Origin: Anaerolineae bacterium
GTDB taxonomy: Bacteria; Chloroflexota; Anaerolineae; Promineifilales; Promineifilaceae
DNA: 64,000 bases
NCBI GenBank assembly: GCA_007123775.1
Contig: SLGK01000088.1
Coordinates: 1-64,000, forward strand
Direction of reading: 5' to 3'
Every line of letters starts with the position of its first letter. Positions within the stretch are counted from its first letter, which is position 1. Shown piece after piece: positions 1 through 8,006 of the stretch. The notes under the pieces are model-generated. The model was not told where the DNA came from. It ran no database searches and saw only the letters and a list, made by a program, of their open reading frames with translations. The translations under genes were made by a program, and so were the position numbers.

Positions 1-356
1 AGGACTTGTAGGTCTCGTTTTGCTTCGTTTGTTGGATGTGTCTGATAGCCGTTTTCTTTGCCAACCCCCTGTCTTGCTCTCACATCTCTCTATTTTTGGT
101 CATACTGCTTCGAATTCCCGTAGCGAAGTGGCGAAGTGATGCGTAAAACGTAAAATGTAAAGAAGAAGCGCATGTTCCGCAGCTCTACGCATTGCTCATT
201 ACGTTTTACTCATTCCGTTTCCCGCATTCTCCATCTCATGATAGAATTACGCGCTGTTTGACCTGACCGTGTATATTCATATAAAACTAAAACATGGTGG
301 ATACAAACATCACGTATAACGCATCACGGCATTTCATACCTCATAATTCATAATTT
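1..356. other. non-coding left edge with word-type repeats
   Basis: No convincing gene was recognised. The stretch is AT-richer than its surroundings. It holds iterated words of the acg-tt-ac type (around 121-235 and 300-325) like those in other intergenic gaps of this window. Just before the first gene there are two copies of CATAAT (342-347 and 349-354), but no good -35 box. A short open frame at the very left edge could be the tail of a gene outside the window. Confidence 0.5.
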
Positions 357-1382
357 ATGAAACGTTCTTACCTCATCCTGGGCATCATCATCAGCGCCGC
401 CTTTCTCTGGTGGGCCTTGAGCGGTCTCGAGTTGGAGCAGGTGTGGGACGATATGCGTCAGGCCCAATATTGGTGGCTGCTGCCCAGCGTGGCCGTCTAC
501 TTTGTCGGCGTTTGGGTACGCACCTGGCGCTGGGATTATATGTTACGGCCGTTGAAACCGATCCCCGTCCGCCGCCTGTTCCCGGTGGTAGTCATTGGCT
601 ACATGGGCAACAACATCTACCCCTTCCGCGCCGGCGAGGTGCTACGGGCCTACGTCCTGCGTCGCCGCGAGCAGATACCGATGAGCGGCAGCCTGGCTAC
701 CGTCGTCGTTGAGCGCGTCTTTGACGGGCTGGTCATGCTCATGTTTGTCTTTGCCGCCCTGCCGCTGGCCCCCCTGCCCAGCAGCGAAATCCAGACGCTG
801 GTCGTTCTGGCCAGCCTGGCCTTCTTTGGCGCGATGGTCGTCTTCTTTATTATGGCCGCCCAGCCGCAACGCTTTATGCGGCTGAGCCGCTGGTTTAGCG
901 ACCGGCTGCTGCCCGACCGCATCGCCACGCCTCTGTTGGGCTTTCTGGAACGATTTCTGGACGGGCTGGCCTCTTTACGCAACTTCCGCCAGGTGTTGAT
1001 GATCTTCTTCACCTCGATCATCATCTGGCTGCTGGAAACGATTAAATATTGGTTCGTAATGCACGCCTTTGATTTCGAGGTCAGCTTTTTTGCCCTGATG
1101 CTGATGAACGGCGTGGTCAATCTGGCTACCACCCTGCCCTCCGCGCCGGGCTACGTGGGCACCTTCGACGGGCCGGGCATTGCCGTGCTGGTGCTTTACG
1201 GCATTCCCCAAAGCATCGCCGCCGCCTATACGCTCGTGCTACACGCCGCCCTCTGGCTGCCCATCACCCTCCTCGGCGGCTACTACATGCTGCGCGAAGG
1301 GCTGGGCTGGCGCGATTTTGAACGGGCAGTTGAACAGAGTGAACAAGTGACCGAAGACGAAAGACCGAGGACGGAGACTTAA
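357..1382 (+). CDS. lysylphosphatidylglycerol synthase TM-region / UPF0104 flippase-like membrane protein
   Basis: A 341-residue polytopic membrane protein. It has the layout of the UPF0104/YbhN (LPG synthase membrane region, AglD-like) family: an N-terminal hydrophobic helix, a basic WVRTWRW segment near residue 55, the conserved GYMGNNIYPFRAGE motif near residues 81-94, and a late LPSAPGYVGTFDG motif near residue 260. Family members move or attach lipid-linked groups at the cytoplasmic membrane. The exact substrate cannot be read from the sequence. The next two genes (FAD oxidoreductase, UDP-sugar dehydrogenase) suggest cell-surface glycan work. The hydrophilic last 15 residues are encoded by the intergenic word repeat (gaccgaagacgaaag type), so the original C-terminus was probably shorter. 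Family call firm, function open. Confidence 0.82.
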   Translation: MKRSYLILGIIISAAFLWWALSGLELEQVWDDMRQAQYWWLLPSVAVYFVGVWVRTWRWDYMLRPLKPIPVRRLFPVVVIGYMGNNIYPFRAGEVLRAYVLRRREQIPMSGSLATVVVERVFDGLVMLMFVFAALPLAPLPSSEIQTLVVLASLAFFGAMVVFFIMAAQPQRFMRLSRWFSDRLLPDRIATPLLGFLERFLDGLASLRNFRQVLMIFFTSIIIWLLETIKYWFVMHAFDFEVSFFALMLMNGVVNLATTLPSAPGYVGTFDGPGIAVLVLYGIPQSIAAAYTLVLHAALWLPITLLGGYYMLREGLGWRDFERAVEQSEQVTEDERPRTET

Positions 1383-1437
1383 GGCAGCACTTTCCGTCAT
1401 TCGTCATCCGTCATCGGTCAGGATACACGAGACTTAT
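1383..1437 (+). repeat. intergenic word repeat, gtcatccgt family
   Basis: The gap contains near-tandem copies of a word like ttccgtcattcgtcatccg. The same words occur at 24111-24230, 49925-49955, 53530-53610, 55330-55395 and 58990-59055. The word continues backwards into the end of the preceding gene. Confidence 0.6.
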
Positions 1438-2775
1438 ATGAAAATTGCCATTGTAGGGGCTGGCGTTGCCGGGTTGTCGGCCGCTTTTGATTTGCTCAAC
1501 GCCGACCATGACGTAACGTTGTTTGAGGCCGGCTCGCAGACAGGTGGGCTGGCGGCCGGTTTCAAAGATGAACGGTGGGAGTGGCCAGCAGAGAAGTTTT
1601 ACCACCACCTGTTCACGTCTGACAAAGAAATGATCCGGCTGATGGAGGAGATTGGCTTCCGCGACAAGCTTTTCTTTCCGCGCCCGACTACCTCCGTCTT
1701 GTACGAGGGCCAGATTGTGCCTTTTGACTCCCCCCAGCGCTGGATTAGCTTTCCCGGCTTTAACCTGCTGGATGTGGCCCGCTTTGGGTTGGTCAGTGCC
1801 TATTTGCGCTTTACGAAGCCCTGGCGCAAGCTGGAACAATACACGGCCGATTCCTGGCTGCGTCGTTTTTATGGCGACAAAATTTATGAGATGGTGTGGC
1901 GGCCGCTGCTGATCGGCAAGTTTGGCCCCTATTACCAGGAAGCCAACATGGCCTGGATGTGGGCCAGGCTGCACGTCCGTAGCCCGCGCCTGGGCTACTT
2001 TGAGGGTGGTTTCCAGGCGATGATTGATGCCCTGACGGATGCCGTCAGACAGCGGGGCGGGATTGTCTACCTGGAAACACCGGTCAAGCAAATTCAGCCC
2101 GCCAAGGGCCAGGTGCAGGTTGCGGCAGGAGAGACAACGGCCGTATTCGACACCTGCCTGGTTACAACCTCACCCGGTTTGCTCAGCCGGATGGCCCCCA
2201 GTTTGCCCGACGATTATCTGGCGCAACTGCTGCAACTAAAGAGCATGGGGGCGGTGGTGTTGACGCTGGCTTTGCAACGGCCGCTGATGGCCCAATCCCA
2301 AACCTACTGGCTCAACATTCCGGCCCATTCCCCCGAAAAGAGCGAGAACCCCATCCCCTTTTTGGCCCTGGTGGAGCATACCAACTACATCGACAAGCGC
2401 CACTACGGGGGCGATCACCTGGTCTACTGCGGCGACTACGTGCTGCCCGATCACCCTTACATGACGATGCCCCAGGCTGAACTGGAAGACCTCTTCTTGC
2501 CCGCGCTGCGCCGCGTCAATCCCGACTTCCGGCCTGACTGGGTGCGTAAAAGCTGGCTCTATCGCGCTCGCTACGCCCAACCGGTACCATTGGTGGGTCA
2601 TTCTCGCCACGTGCCCCATTTACGAACGCCGCAGACCGGGTTATACTTTGCCAGCATGAGCCAGGTTTACCCCTGGGATCGCGGCACCAATTTCGCCGTG
2701 GAAATCGGCCGTCGGGCGGCCCGGCTCATCATAAAGGATTATCAGGAAAGACCGCCTGTAAGTGAAGGTGGCTAA
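1438..2775 (+). CDS. FAD-dependent amine-oxidase/protoporphyrinogen-oxidase-like oxidoreductase
   Basis: A 445-residue flavoprotein. The N-terminus carries the Rossmann FAD-binding motif VGAGVAGLSAA (residues about 5-15), an acidic residue at the end of the second strand (FEAGS), and a GGLAAG loop typical of the NAD(P)/FAD-dependent oxidoreductases related to protoporphyrinogen oxidase, phytoene desaturase and UDP-galactopyranose mutase. A C-terminal TGLYFASMSQVYPWDRGTN segment closes the FAD site. Enzymes of this type are frequent in polysaccharide loci, where they act on sugars or lipid carriers. The position between a flippase-like protein and a UDP-sugar dehydrogenase supports that role, but the substrate is unknown. 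No strong ribosome site is visible before the ATG. Confidence 0.8.
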   Translation: MKIAIVGAGVAGLSAAFDLLNADHDVTLFEAGSQTGGLAAGFKDERWEWPAEKFYHHLFTSDKEMIRLMEEIGFRDKLFFPRPTTSVLYEGQIVPFDSPQRWISFPGFNLLDVARFGLVSAYLRFTKPWRKLEQYTADSWLRRFYGDKIYEMVWRPLLIGKFGPYYQEANMAWMWARLHVRSPRLGYFEGGFQAMIDALTDAVRQRGGIVYLETPVKQIQPAKGQVQVAAGETTAVFDTCLVTTSPGLLSRMAPSLPDDYLAQLLQLKSMGAVVLTLALQRPLMAQSQTYWLNIPAHSPEKSENPIPFLALVEHTNYIDKRHYGGDHLVYCGDYVLPDHPYMTMPQAELEDLFLPALRRVNPDFRPDWVRKSWLYRARYAQPVPLVGHSRHVPHLRTPQTGLYFASMSQVYPWDRGTNFAVEIGRRAARLIIKDYQERPPVSEGG

Positions 2776-2855
2776 GTTAGTAACAAGTGACCAGTAGTCA
2801 GTAACCTGTAGTCAGTAACTGGTTGCCGAACACTGGATATTGAATATTGATATAA
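2776..2855 (+). repeat. intergenic word repeat, gtagtcagtaac family
   Basis: The 12-base word gtagtcagtaac occurs at 2794-2805 and 2808-2819, with degenerate copies before and after. It is followed by an AT-rich tattgaatattgata stretch and then the ribosome site AAGGGAG of the next gene. It is a third word family of the same intergenic repeat style. Confidence 0.55.
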
Positions 2856-2867
2856 GGGAGTAAAGTT

Positions 2868-4331
2868 ATGAAAATCATCGTTGTTGGCACCGGCTTTGTG
2901 GGCTTGCCCCATGCGGCCGTTTTGTCTGAATATGGTCACGAGGTCTACGCTTATGACATCGACCAGAAGAAAATTAACGCCTTTGAAACAGGCGAAGCGG
3001 CTCAGATTGAAAGTTACGTCAATGAGCCGGGTCTGGCCGCAGCCGTGGCCGAAAATCTCAACCGCTACCTCTTTTTCACCACCGATATTACTGATATTGT
3101 GGAAGGCACAGATATTTTCTTTCTTTGCCTCAACACGCCACCCAACCGGGACGGCTCCTCAGACCTGAGCTACTATCTCAGCGCTGCCCACCACCTGGGT
3201 GAGCTGCTGGCTAACCGCGAAACCAAAAATCGGGTGGTGCTGGTCAACAAAAGCACGGTACCCATTGGCACGGCCCGCCTGCTGCAGCGCGTGTTAGAGG
3301 AGCATGGCGTGGAGAATTTTGGCGTAGCCTCTAACCCGGAGTTTCTGGCTCAGGGCAACGCTATCGACGGCTCACGCAAGCCGGATCGCGTTGTGGTCGG
3401 GGCTGATACGGAAGAGGACTTTAAGCTGCTGCGCCGGGTCTATTCCCAGTTTGTCAACCACGTCCGCATCCGCTATTTGGAAACGACACCAGAAACGGCC
3501 GAAGCGATCAAATATATGGGCAATACGCTGCTGCTGACCTACATCTCCTTCTGGAACGGGGTGGGGGCACGGCTGGCCGAAACCCATCCCAACATCCGCA
3601 TGGAAGACTTGAAGATTGGCGTCACGTCGGACAACCGGATCAGCACCTGGGGGTCGTATGTGAGCAATGGGGCGGGCGGCAGCTGCTTCGGCAAGGACAT
3701 CCAATCGCTCATCTACCAGTTGAATCAAAACGGCCGTTCCACCGATCTGCTCCAGGCTGTTTACAACATCAACGAATACCAGAAAACCTATTTGATTGAC
3801 CGGGCCGTCTACGAAGCCGGTTTTAGCTTCAACCAGAAGCGGGTGGCCCTGCTGGGCCTGGCCTTCAAAAAACGGACCAACGACATGCGTGACTCGGCTG
3901 CCCTGAAGGTAGTCGAAGCCCTGTTGGCCCGCGGCGTCAAGGAGATTCGGGCTTACGATCCCCTGGCTGTGCCGGAAGCCAAACGCAAATGGTTCAACCC
4001 CGAATACAATCACCTCTTTGAGCGCATTACCTACCATAAATCGGCCAGAGAAGCGATTGAGGGCAGTGATGCTCTGTATATTTCCACCGACTGGGAGGAG
4101 TTCCGGGGTTTGTCGCGCACAATCGAAACGGCCGTGAACCCCCCTTATCTGATTATTGACGGCCGGCGCATGATGCCTGACTTTGAGGCCCTGGTTGAGC
4201 GCGGTTATGACTTCATGGCCGTTGGCGGCACGCTATTGCGGGGCCGGCCGCACCTTGAGGTTGATTCTAGTGGCAATGGCCTGGTCACGGAAGACCTGGC
4301 CCAAACCATGGAGAAGCATACGACTGATTAG
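2868..4331 (+). CDS. UDP-glucose / UDP-sugar 6-dehydrogenase
   Basis: A 487-residue NAD-dependent nucleotide-sugar dehydrogenase. It oxidises the C6 alcohol of a UDP- (or GDP-) sugar twice to give the uronic acid, a precursor of acidic surface polysaccharides. Seen: N-terminal NAD motif VGTGFVGLPHAAVL (residues 5-18); the NKSTVPIGTA loop near residue 125; the catalytic region GGSCFGKD with the nucleophilic cysteine at residue 273; and a C-terminal domain with LGLAFKKRTNDMRDS. Length is slightly above the usual 430-460 residues. A clear AAGGGAG ribosome site precedes the ATG. UDP-glucose is the commonest substrate, but UDP-GlcNAc- or GDP-mannose-specific relatives cannot be excluded by eye. 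Confidence 0.9.
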   Translation: MKIIVVGTGFVGLPHAAVLSEYGHEVYAYDIDQKKINAFETGEAAQIESYVNEPGLAAAVAENLNRYLFFTTDITDIVEGTDIFFLCLNTPPNRDGSSDLSYYLSAAHHLGELLANRETKNRVVLVNKSTVPIGTARLLQRVLEEHGVENFGVASNPEFLAQGNAIDGSRKPDRVVVGADTEEDFKLLRRVYSQFVNHVRIRYLETTPETAEAIKYMGNTLLLTYISFWNGVGARLAETHPNIRMEDLKIGVTSDNRISTWGSYVSNGAGGSCFGKDIQSLIYQLNQNGRSTDLLQAVYNINEYQKTYLIDRAVYEAGFSFNQKRVALLGLAFKKRTNDMRDSAALKVVEALLARGVKEIRAYDPLAVPEAKRKWFNPEYNHLFERITYHKSAREAIEGSDALYISTDWEEFRGLSRTIETAVNPPYLIIDGRRMMPDFEALVERGYDFMAVGGTLLRGRPHLEVDSSGNGLVTEDLAQTMEKHTTD

Positions 4332-4364
4332 TAGTCAGCAGCCAGTTGATAGTTGATAGTTGAC

Positions 4365-4400
4365 AGCCTTGTGCCTTTCAGAGGGTGCAAGGCTGTTTTG
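4365..4400 (+). terminator. probable rho-independent terminator after the UDP-sugar dehydrogenase
   Basis: An imperfect inverted repeat, agccttgtgcc (4365-4375) with ggtgcaaggct (4384-4394), forms a short-looped stem followed by GTTTTG. It lies 34 bases after the dehydrogenase stop and before the promoter of the next unit. Confidence 0.5.
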
Positions 4401-4462
4401 CGTCACGCATCACTTTTTACGTTTTACGCATTACGTTTTGCGCTTCACGTACCTCGCCTCAC
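4395..4462 (+). repeat. intergenic word repeat, acgcattacgtttt family
   Basis: Iterated words of the type ttttacgcattacgtttt fill the gap. Relatives occur near 125-230, 17341-17425, 26950-27030, 27970-28025 and 31915-31970. Confidence 0.55.
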
Positions 4463-4469
4463 ATTTTAC

Positions 4470-4498
4470 TTGACACTGCCCCCCATATCGTGTAAATT
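4470..4498 (+). promoter_or_regulatory. sigma-70-type promoter giving a probably leaderless mRNA
   Basis: TTGACA (4470-4475), a 17-base spacer, then TAAATT (4493-4498). The start codon of the next gene begins at 4506, seven bases after the -10 box. Transcription would therefore start at or next to the A of ATG. Confidence 0.6.
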
Positions 4499-4505
4499 AG
4501 AACAT

Positions 4506-4748
4506 ATGAGCGAGCAATGGATTAGAGCGAGTGAACTGGGCGAATATCTGTACTGCCAGCGGGCCTGGTGGCTGCGACGCGAGCTGGGCATAGAAAGCCA
4601 GAATGTACGCGAGTTGCAAGCAGGTCAACAGTACCACAACGCACACGGCCGTTTAGTCAGGCGTGCCCAGTATGGCCGTCAACTGGCGGCGGTTGTGCTG
4701 TTCCTGGGCATTCTGTTAATGGCCTGGCAGTTAGTGAGTGGTGGCTGA
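4506..4748 (+). CDS. membrane-anchored N-terminal half of a Cas4-like nuclease
   Basis: An 80-residue protein with two parts. Residues 1-55 resemble the N-terminus of Cas4/RecB-family PD-(D/E)XK nucleases: Ser-Glu-Leu followed by Tyr-Leu-Tyr-Cys (Cys17, the first Fe-S cysteine of Cas4) and a G40-x3-H44 motif matching nuclease motif I. Residues about 58-77 form one hydrophobic helix and the protein stops just after it. The rest of the nuclease (Asp, Glu-x-Lys, Gln-x3-Tyr and the last three cysteines) is in the next gene, whose ATG overlaps this stop (TGATG). The ATG at 4506 was preferred over a longer frame from 4353 because that upstream part is repeat DNA and the promoter ends at 4498. What it cuts is unknown; no cas genes are nearby. 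Confidence 0.72.
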   Translation: MSEQWIRASELGEYLYCQRAWWLRRELGIESQNVRELQAGQQYHNAHGRLVRRAQYGRQLAAVVLFLGILLMAWQLVSGG

Positions 4749-5278
4749 TGAGTATCTGGTTCTGGCTCGTTGTGGGAATTGGGCTGTTGGTGTTGGCCGT
4801 GGCCCTATGGTTCTGGTCAAACGCGGCCGAGGCTCAGAGCGGCCTGCCGGGCGGTTCCGTGATCTACACCGACGGCGGCACCTGGTTTCGCAATGAGGAG
4901 CCGCTTTACAGTGATGAGGACCAATTAGTCGGCCGGCCCGATTATCTAGTCGAGGAGCCAGACGGCAGCATTGTGCCTGTAGAGCTAAAATCGGGCAATG
5001 CTCCGGCCGAACCGTATGAAAGTCACATCGTGCAGTTGGCTGCTTACTGTCATCTGGTCGCGGTTAACTATGGTAAACGGCCGTCTTACGGCATCATCCA
5101 ATATCGCAACCGCGCCTTTGCTGTAGATTACACGCAGGAACTGGAGGCCGATCTGTTCGACCTGCTGGCCGAGATGCGTGCTGGCCTTTACGCTGAAGAG
5201 GTAGACCGCGACCACAATGACTGGCGGCGCTGTGCCCGTTGTGGGGTGCGCGGCGACTGTTATCAGCGGTTGGCCTGA
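4748..5278 (+). CDS. membrane-anchored C-terminal catalytic half of a Cas4-like PD-(D/E)XK nuclease
   Basis: A 176-residue protein beginning with a hydrophobic helix (residues 3-23), then the nuclease core. The active-site pattern is complete: GRPD (Asp65), VELK (Glu79, Lys81) and Q96-x3-Y100. At the end is CARCGVRGDC with C162-x2-C165-x5-C171, the spacing of the Cas4 Fe-S cluster. The fourth cysteine and motif-I histidine are in the preceding 80-residue protein, so the two must pair to make a whole enzyme. The overlap TGATG suggests coupled translation. The helix at the end of the first protein (N-in) and the one at the start of this one (C-in) put both soluble parts on the cytoplasmic face. 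A role in DNA processing at the membrane is inference. Confidence 0.78.
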   Translation: MSIWFWLVVGIGLLVLAVALWFWSNAAEAQSGLPGGSVIYTDGGTWFRNEEPLYSDEDQLVGRPDYLVEEPDGSIVPVELKSGNAPAEPYESHIVQLAAYCHLVAVNYGKRPSYGIIQYRNRAFAVDYTQELEADLFDLLAEMRAGLYAEEVDRDHNDWRRCARCGVRGDCYQRLA

Positions 5279-5285
5279 TGGTCAC

Positions 5286-5314
5286 TTGGAAAATGGTCGC
5301 ACCTGGGCCATAAT
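5286..5314 (+). promoter_or_regulatory. promoter of folK, probably leaderless
   Basis: TTGGAA (5286-5291), a 17-base spacer, then CATAAT (5309-5314). The folK ATG is at 5321, six bases after the -10 box, and no ribosome-binding site fits in between. Confidence 0.5.
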
Positions 5315-5320
5315 TGACCC

Positions 5321-5872
5321 ATGCCGACCATTTATTTGAGCCTGGGCACCAATCTTGGTCAACGGCAGCAAAATTTGCTGCGGGCGTTGGCCGGTCTGGA
5401 CGAAGAAATGGTGATCACGGCCGTTTCGCCCATCTACCAGACACCTCCCTGGGGAATGACCAACCAGCCTGATTTTCTCAACCTTTGCCTGTCGGCCACA
5501 ACAAAGCTGGCCCCACTTCCGTTACTCCATTTTACCCAGCGGTTAGAGCAGTGGCTTGGCCGCGAGGAAACCGTCCGTTGGGGTCCCCGCCTGATTGACA
5601 TCGACATACTTTTTTACGACGACCTGGTTTGGTGTAGTCCGGAGTTGACAATCCCCCATCCCCAAATAGGCCAGCGGGCCTTTGTCCTGATCCCCCTGGC
5701 GGACATTGCCCCTGATCTGGTCCATCCCCAGACCGGCCAGACCGTGCGCCAGATGGCAACGGCCGTTGACGCAGCCGGCGTCATAGCCATCAAACAAAAC
5801 AACAAAAAAGAGGTGGAAACCAGACGGGTGCCTGATTTTCCACCTCTGGGGGGGGAGCCATCAAGAGTATAA
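5321..5872 (+). CDS. folK: 2-amino-4-hydroxy-6-hydroxymethyldihydropteridine pyrophosphokinase
   Basis: A 183-residue enzyme of folate synthesis. It transfers pyrophosphate from ATP to 6-hydroxymethyl-7,8-dihydropterin in the cytoplasm. Seen: the N-terminal SLGTNLGQRQQNL segment, the YQTPPWG loop near residue 41, and the HPPK signature RWGPRLIDIDILFY near residues 86-99, followed by IPHPQIGQRAFVLIPLADI. The family usually ends at about 160 residues. The extra 25 residues here are encoded by a hairpin with A-rich flank that seems to serve as terminator for the convergent gene on the other strand. No other folate gene is adjacent. Identification is firm. Confidence 0.93.
   Translation: MPTIYLSLGTNLGQRQQNLLRALAGLDEEMVITAVSPIYQTPPWGMTNQPDFLNLCLSATTKLAPLPLLHFTQRLEQWLGREETVRWGPRLIDIDILFYDDLVWCSPELTIPHPQIGQRAFVLIPLADIAPDLVHPQTGQTVRQMATAVDAAGVIAIKQNNKKEVETRRVPDFPPLGGEPSRV
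5801..5847 (-). terminator. terminator of the chromate transporter, overlapping the folK 3' end
   Basis: An 11-base perfect stem, agaggtggaaa (5809-5819) with tttccacctct (5837-5847), is flanked on its low-coordinate side by an A-rich run (5794-5808). Read on the minus strand this is a hairpin followed by a T-rich tract, placed after the chromate transporter gene. On the plus strand the hairpin is followed by G residues, so it would not be an intrinsic terminator there. Confidence 0.6.
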
Positions 5873-6000
5873 CAGTGTGCCGGTGATGCGTCAAATAATG
5901 AAACACGGGTAGCCAACCTGCGTCAGCGACCCGCAAATCCGAGGCGGCGATGGCTTTGTCGGGGGCGGCAAATTGAGTATAGGAATAGAAAAGCCCTTAA

Positions 6001-7398
6001 TCATAACAGCCAGAAGACGAGCAGCCCCAGGCCAACTGCCCCGGCCAGGGTGGTCAGCATTCCCGTTTTGAAGCGGAACAGGGCTACAAAAGCAGCCACG
6101 GCTATCAGCAGCGACGCCCAATCAATGGTGGCCCAATGGGGCGCATACAGGCGTAATGGCCCCCAATATAACTCATCAACCTGGCCAAACAATGTTTGAA
6201 TGGCAAACCAGGCGGCCAGGTTCAGGATGACGCCAACCACAGCGGCCGTGATGCCCGCCAGGGCCGTACTCAAGGCTTTGTGGCCGCGCAGATGTTCAAT
6301 GTAAGGCCCGCCCAAAAAAATCCAGAGGAAGCAGGGGACGAAAGTAACCCAGGTGGTTAAAATGGCGCCATAAATGCCGGCAACCAGCGGCGACAATTCT
6401 GCCCCCTGGCGAAAGGCCCCCATAAAGCCCACGAATTGCACCACCTGAACCAGTGGTCCCGGCGTGGTTTCCGCCATACCCAGGCCGTCCAGCATCTCGC
6501 CGGGCTGGAGCCAGCCGTAGGTTCCTACCGCTTCCTGGGCAATGTAGGCCAGAACGGCATAAGCGCCGCCAAAAGTGACGACGGCCGCCTGGCTAAAGAA
6601 GATGCCAATCTGGGTAAACACGTTATCCGGCCCCAGCCAGAAGGACAGCCAGAGCAGCGGTGTGAACCAGAGGGTGAGGCAAACGGCCAGCACTTTTAAG
6701 GCACGTCTGGTTGAAGGTTGGGTGTGGGGGGCGGAAACGGCCGTGTCGGTAATGGCAAATGTTTCAGCCGGTTCATCGTCGGGGTTGGTGGCGGCTCTGT
6801 GCCCATGATTGACGTTAAAATATGGTTGCCAATAACGGCCGCCAACGTAACCGATCAAGCCTGCGCCCAGGATAATCAGGGGGAAGGGTACATCAAAGAA
6901 GAAAATGGCAATAAACGCGGCCGCGGCCAGGCCGACCATGATCAGATTTTTTAGCGCACGCCGGCCGATGCGAATGACCGCCTCGATCACGATAGCCATC
7001 ACGGCCGGCTTAAGGCCATAAAAAATTCCCTGCACAAAGCCGACGTCCTGAAATTGTGCATATAAAATGCTCAACACCAAAATAGAGATGAAGCCGGGCA
7101 AAATAAACAACGTGCCGGCGATCAGCCCACCCGGTATTTTATGCAGCAGCCAGCCGATGTAGGTAGCCAACTGCTGGGCCTCCGGACCGGGCAGCAGCAT
7201 GGTGTAATTCAGGGCGTGCAAAAAGCGAGCTTCGCTGACCCATCGCTTTTCTTCGACCAGAATTTTGTGCATGACGGCCATCTGCCCCGCCGGACCGCCA
7301 AAGCTGTATATGGCCACGCGCACCCAAACCCAAAAAGCCTCACGCAGGCTAACGGCGTGGGCTGATGATTCGGATTCTATAATTGTGTTGTTGGCCAT
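6001..7398 (-). CDS. chrA: chromate transporter, CHR family
   Basis: A 465-residue membrane protein made of two similar halves, as in long CHR-family transporters. The first half has the family motifs FGGPAGQMAVM (near residue 33) and LLPGPEAQQLATYIGW (near residue 68). The second has the matching TFGGAYAVLAYIAQEAV and ETTPGPLVQVVQFVGF. About ten hydrophobic segments are visible. Characterised members export chromate, lowering its toxicity. Sulfate or other oxyanion transport is possible for uncharacterised ones. It stands alone on the minus strand, convergent with folK, and ends at a shared hairpin. The ATG at 7398 starts a hydrophilic 20-residue tail before the first helix. Confidence 0.88.
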   Translation of the reverse strand: MANNTIIESESSAHAVSLREAFWVWVRVAIYSFGGPAGQMAVMHKILVEEKRWVSEARFLHALNYTMLLPGPEAQQLATYIGWLLHKIPGGLIAGTLFILPGFISILVLSILYAQFQDVGFVQGIFYGLKPAVMAIVIEAVIRIGRRALKNLIMVGLAAAAFIAIFFFDVPFPLIILGAGLIGYVGGRYWQPYFNVNHGHRAATNPDDEPAETFAITDTAVSAPHTQPSTRRALKVLAVCLTLWFTPLLWLSFWLGPDNVFTQIGIFFSQAAVVTFGGAYAVLAYIAQEAVGTYGWLQPGEMLDGLGMAETTPGPLVQVVQFVGFMGAFRQGAELSPLVAGIYGAILTTWVTFVPCFLWIFLGGPYIEHLRGHKALSTALAGITAAVVGVILNLAAWFAIQTLFGQVDELYWGPLRLYAPHWATIDWASLLIAVAAFVALFRFKTGMLTTLAGAVGLGLLVFWLL

Positions 7399-7524
7399 AG
7401 GCTGGGAATAGTATCAGATTAAGTTAGCAGCATCAATTGTATCGTGACAAAATGATACCCTGCACACGTTACGCCGCTCATCGCTTACTATACGTCCGCG
7501 CCATGGGAACGGCCTTATAGTCTG

Positions 7525-7674
7525 GTGTCTACCCATTGGCGGGCCAACGTACTCTGGCTGGTAAGGGCAGGCGACGGCCGTTTTTGGCTCTTTCTGGTTG
7601 TAGGTTTATTGGTTCAGCTTCTCTTTTTGTGGCTGCTGCGCGGCCGTTACAATCGCCAGATGCGCCAGGGCTGA
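7525..7674 (+). CDS. possible small single-helix membrane protein or gene remnant
   Basis: This frame reads 49 residues from a GTG start, with a strong hydrophobic helix FWLFLVVGLLVQLLFLWLL followed by a basic tail (RGRYNRQMRQ). The frame stays open upstream of the GTG to a TGA near 7450, and that part also reads like protein (APWERPYSLV). It may be a short membrane protein with a non-ATG start or the tail of a decayed gene. It is the only gene-like content of the 330-base gap between chrA and the next gene. Confidence 0.3.
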   Translation: MSTHWRANVLWLVRAGDGRFWLFLVVGLLVQLLFLWLLRGRYNRQMRQG

Positions 7675-7690
7675 TCGAGCCGTCACTGCT

Positions 7691-7719
7691 TTAACAAACA
7701 AGGGCAATGTTGCTACAAT
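7691..7719 (+). promoter_or_regulatory. sigma-70-type promoter, probably leaderless
   Basis: TTAACA (7691-7696), a 17-base spacer, then TACAAT (7714-7719). The ATG of the following gene is at 7728, eight bases past the -10 box. Confidence 0.6.
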
Positions 7720-7727
7720 AGGGAACT

Positions 7728-7955
7728 ATGAGTGATTCATCGTATCCTGCCTACGTAGAACGATTGCTGGCTGAAGCCAGACGCCTGCTAGCCGAAGAGT
7801 CACACGGTCAGGCCGATGCCGCCGCCCTCTGTTTTGACTTGCTGGCTCTCTTCCCCGATTTGACAGAAGCCGCCGATCTGGTGCTAGAAGCATTTAGCGA
7901 CCCCCAACTAATTCGGGATAATCGTAAGGCGATCAGCCGCCACATTGACGAATGA
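7728..7955 (+). CDS. hypothetical small helical protein
   Basis: A 75-residue soluble, acidic protein, apparently all helical, with no signal or membrane segment. The pattern of alternating small and large residues (AARRLLAEE, DAAALCFDLLALFPDLTEAADLVLEAF) resembles a pair of TPR-like helices. I do not recognise a family. It has a good promoter directly in front and is followed 51 bases later by another hypothetical gene on the same strand, so the two may be co-expressed. Confidence 0.65.
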   Translation: MSDSSYPAYVERLLAEARRLLAEESHGQADAAALCFDLLALFPDLTEAADLVLEAFSDPQLIRDNRKAISRHIDE

Positions 7956-8006
7956 GATGACCGCAGCGGACAACAGCGTCACCGGCTGGCACTTTCGTTT
8001 TCATAT

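Noticed and set aside
4506-5278. A CRISPR-Cas system, suggested by the Cas4-like pair
   Set aside because: There is no cas1, cas2 or effector gene and no direct-repeat array with regular spacers in the window. Cas4-like nucleases are common outside CRISPR loci.
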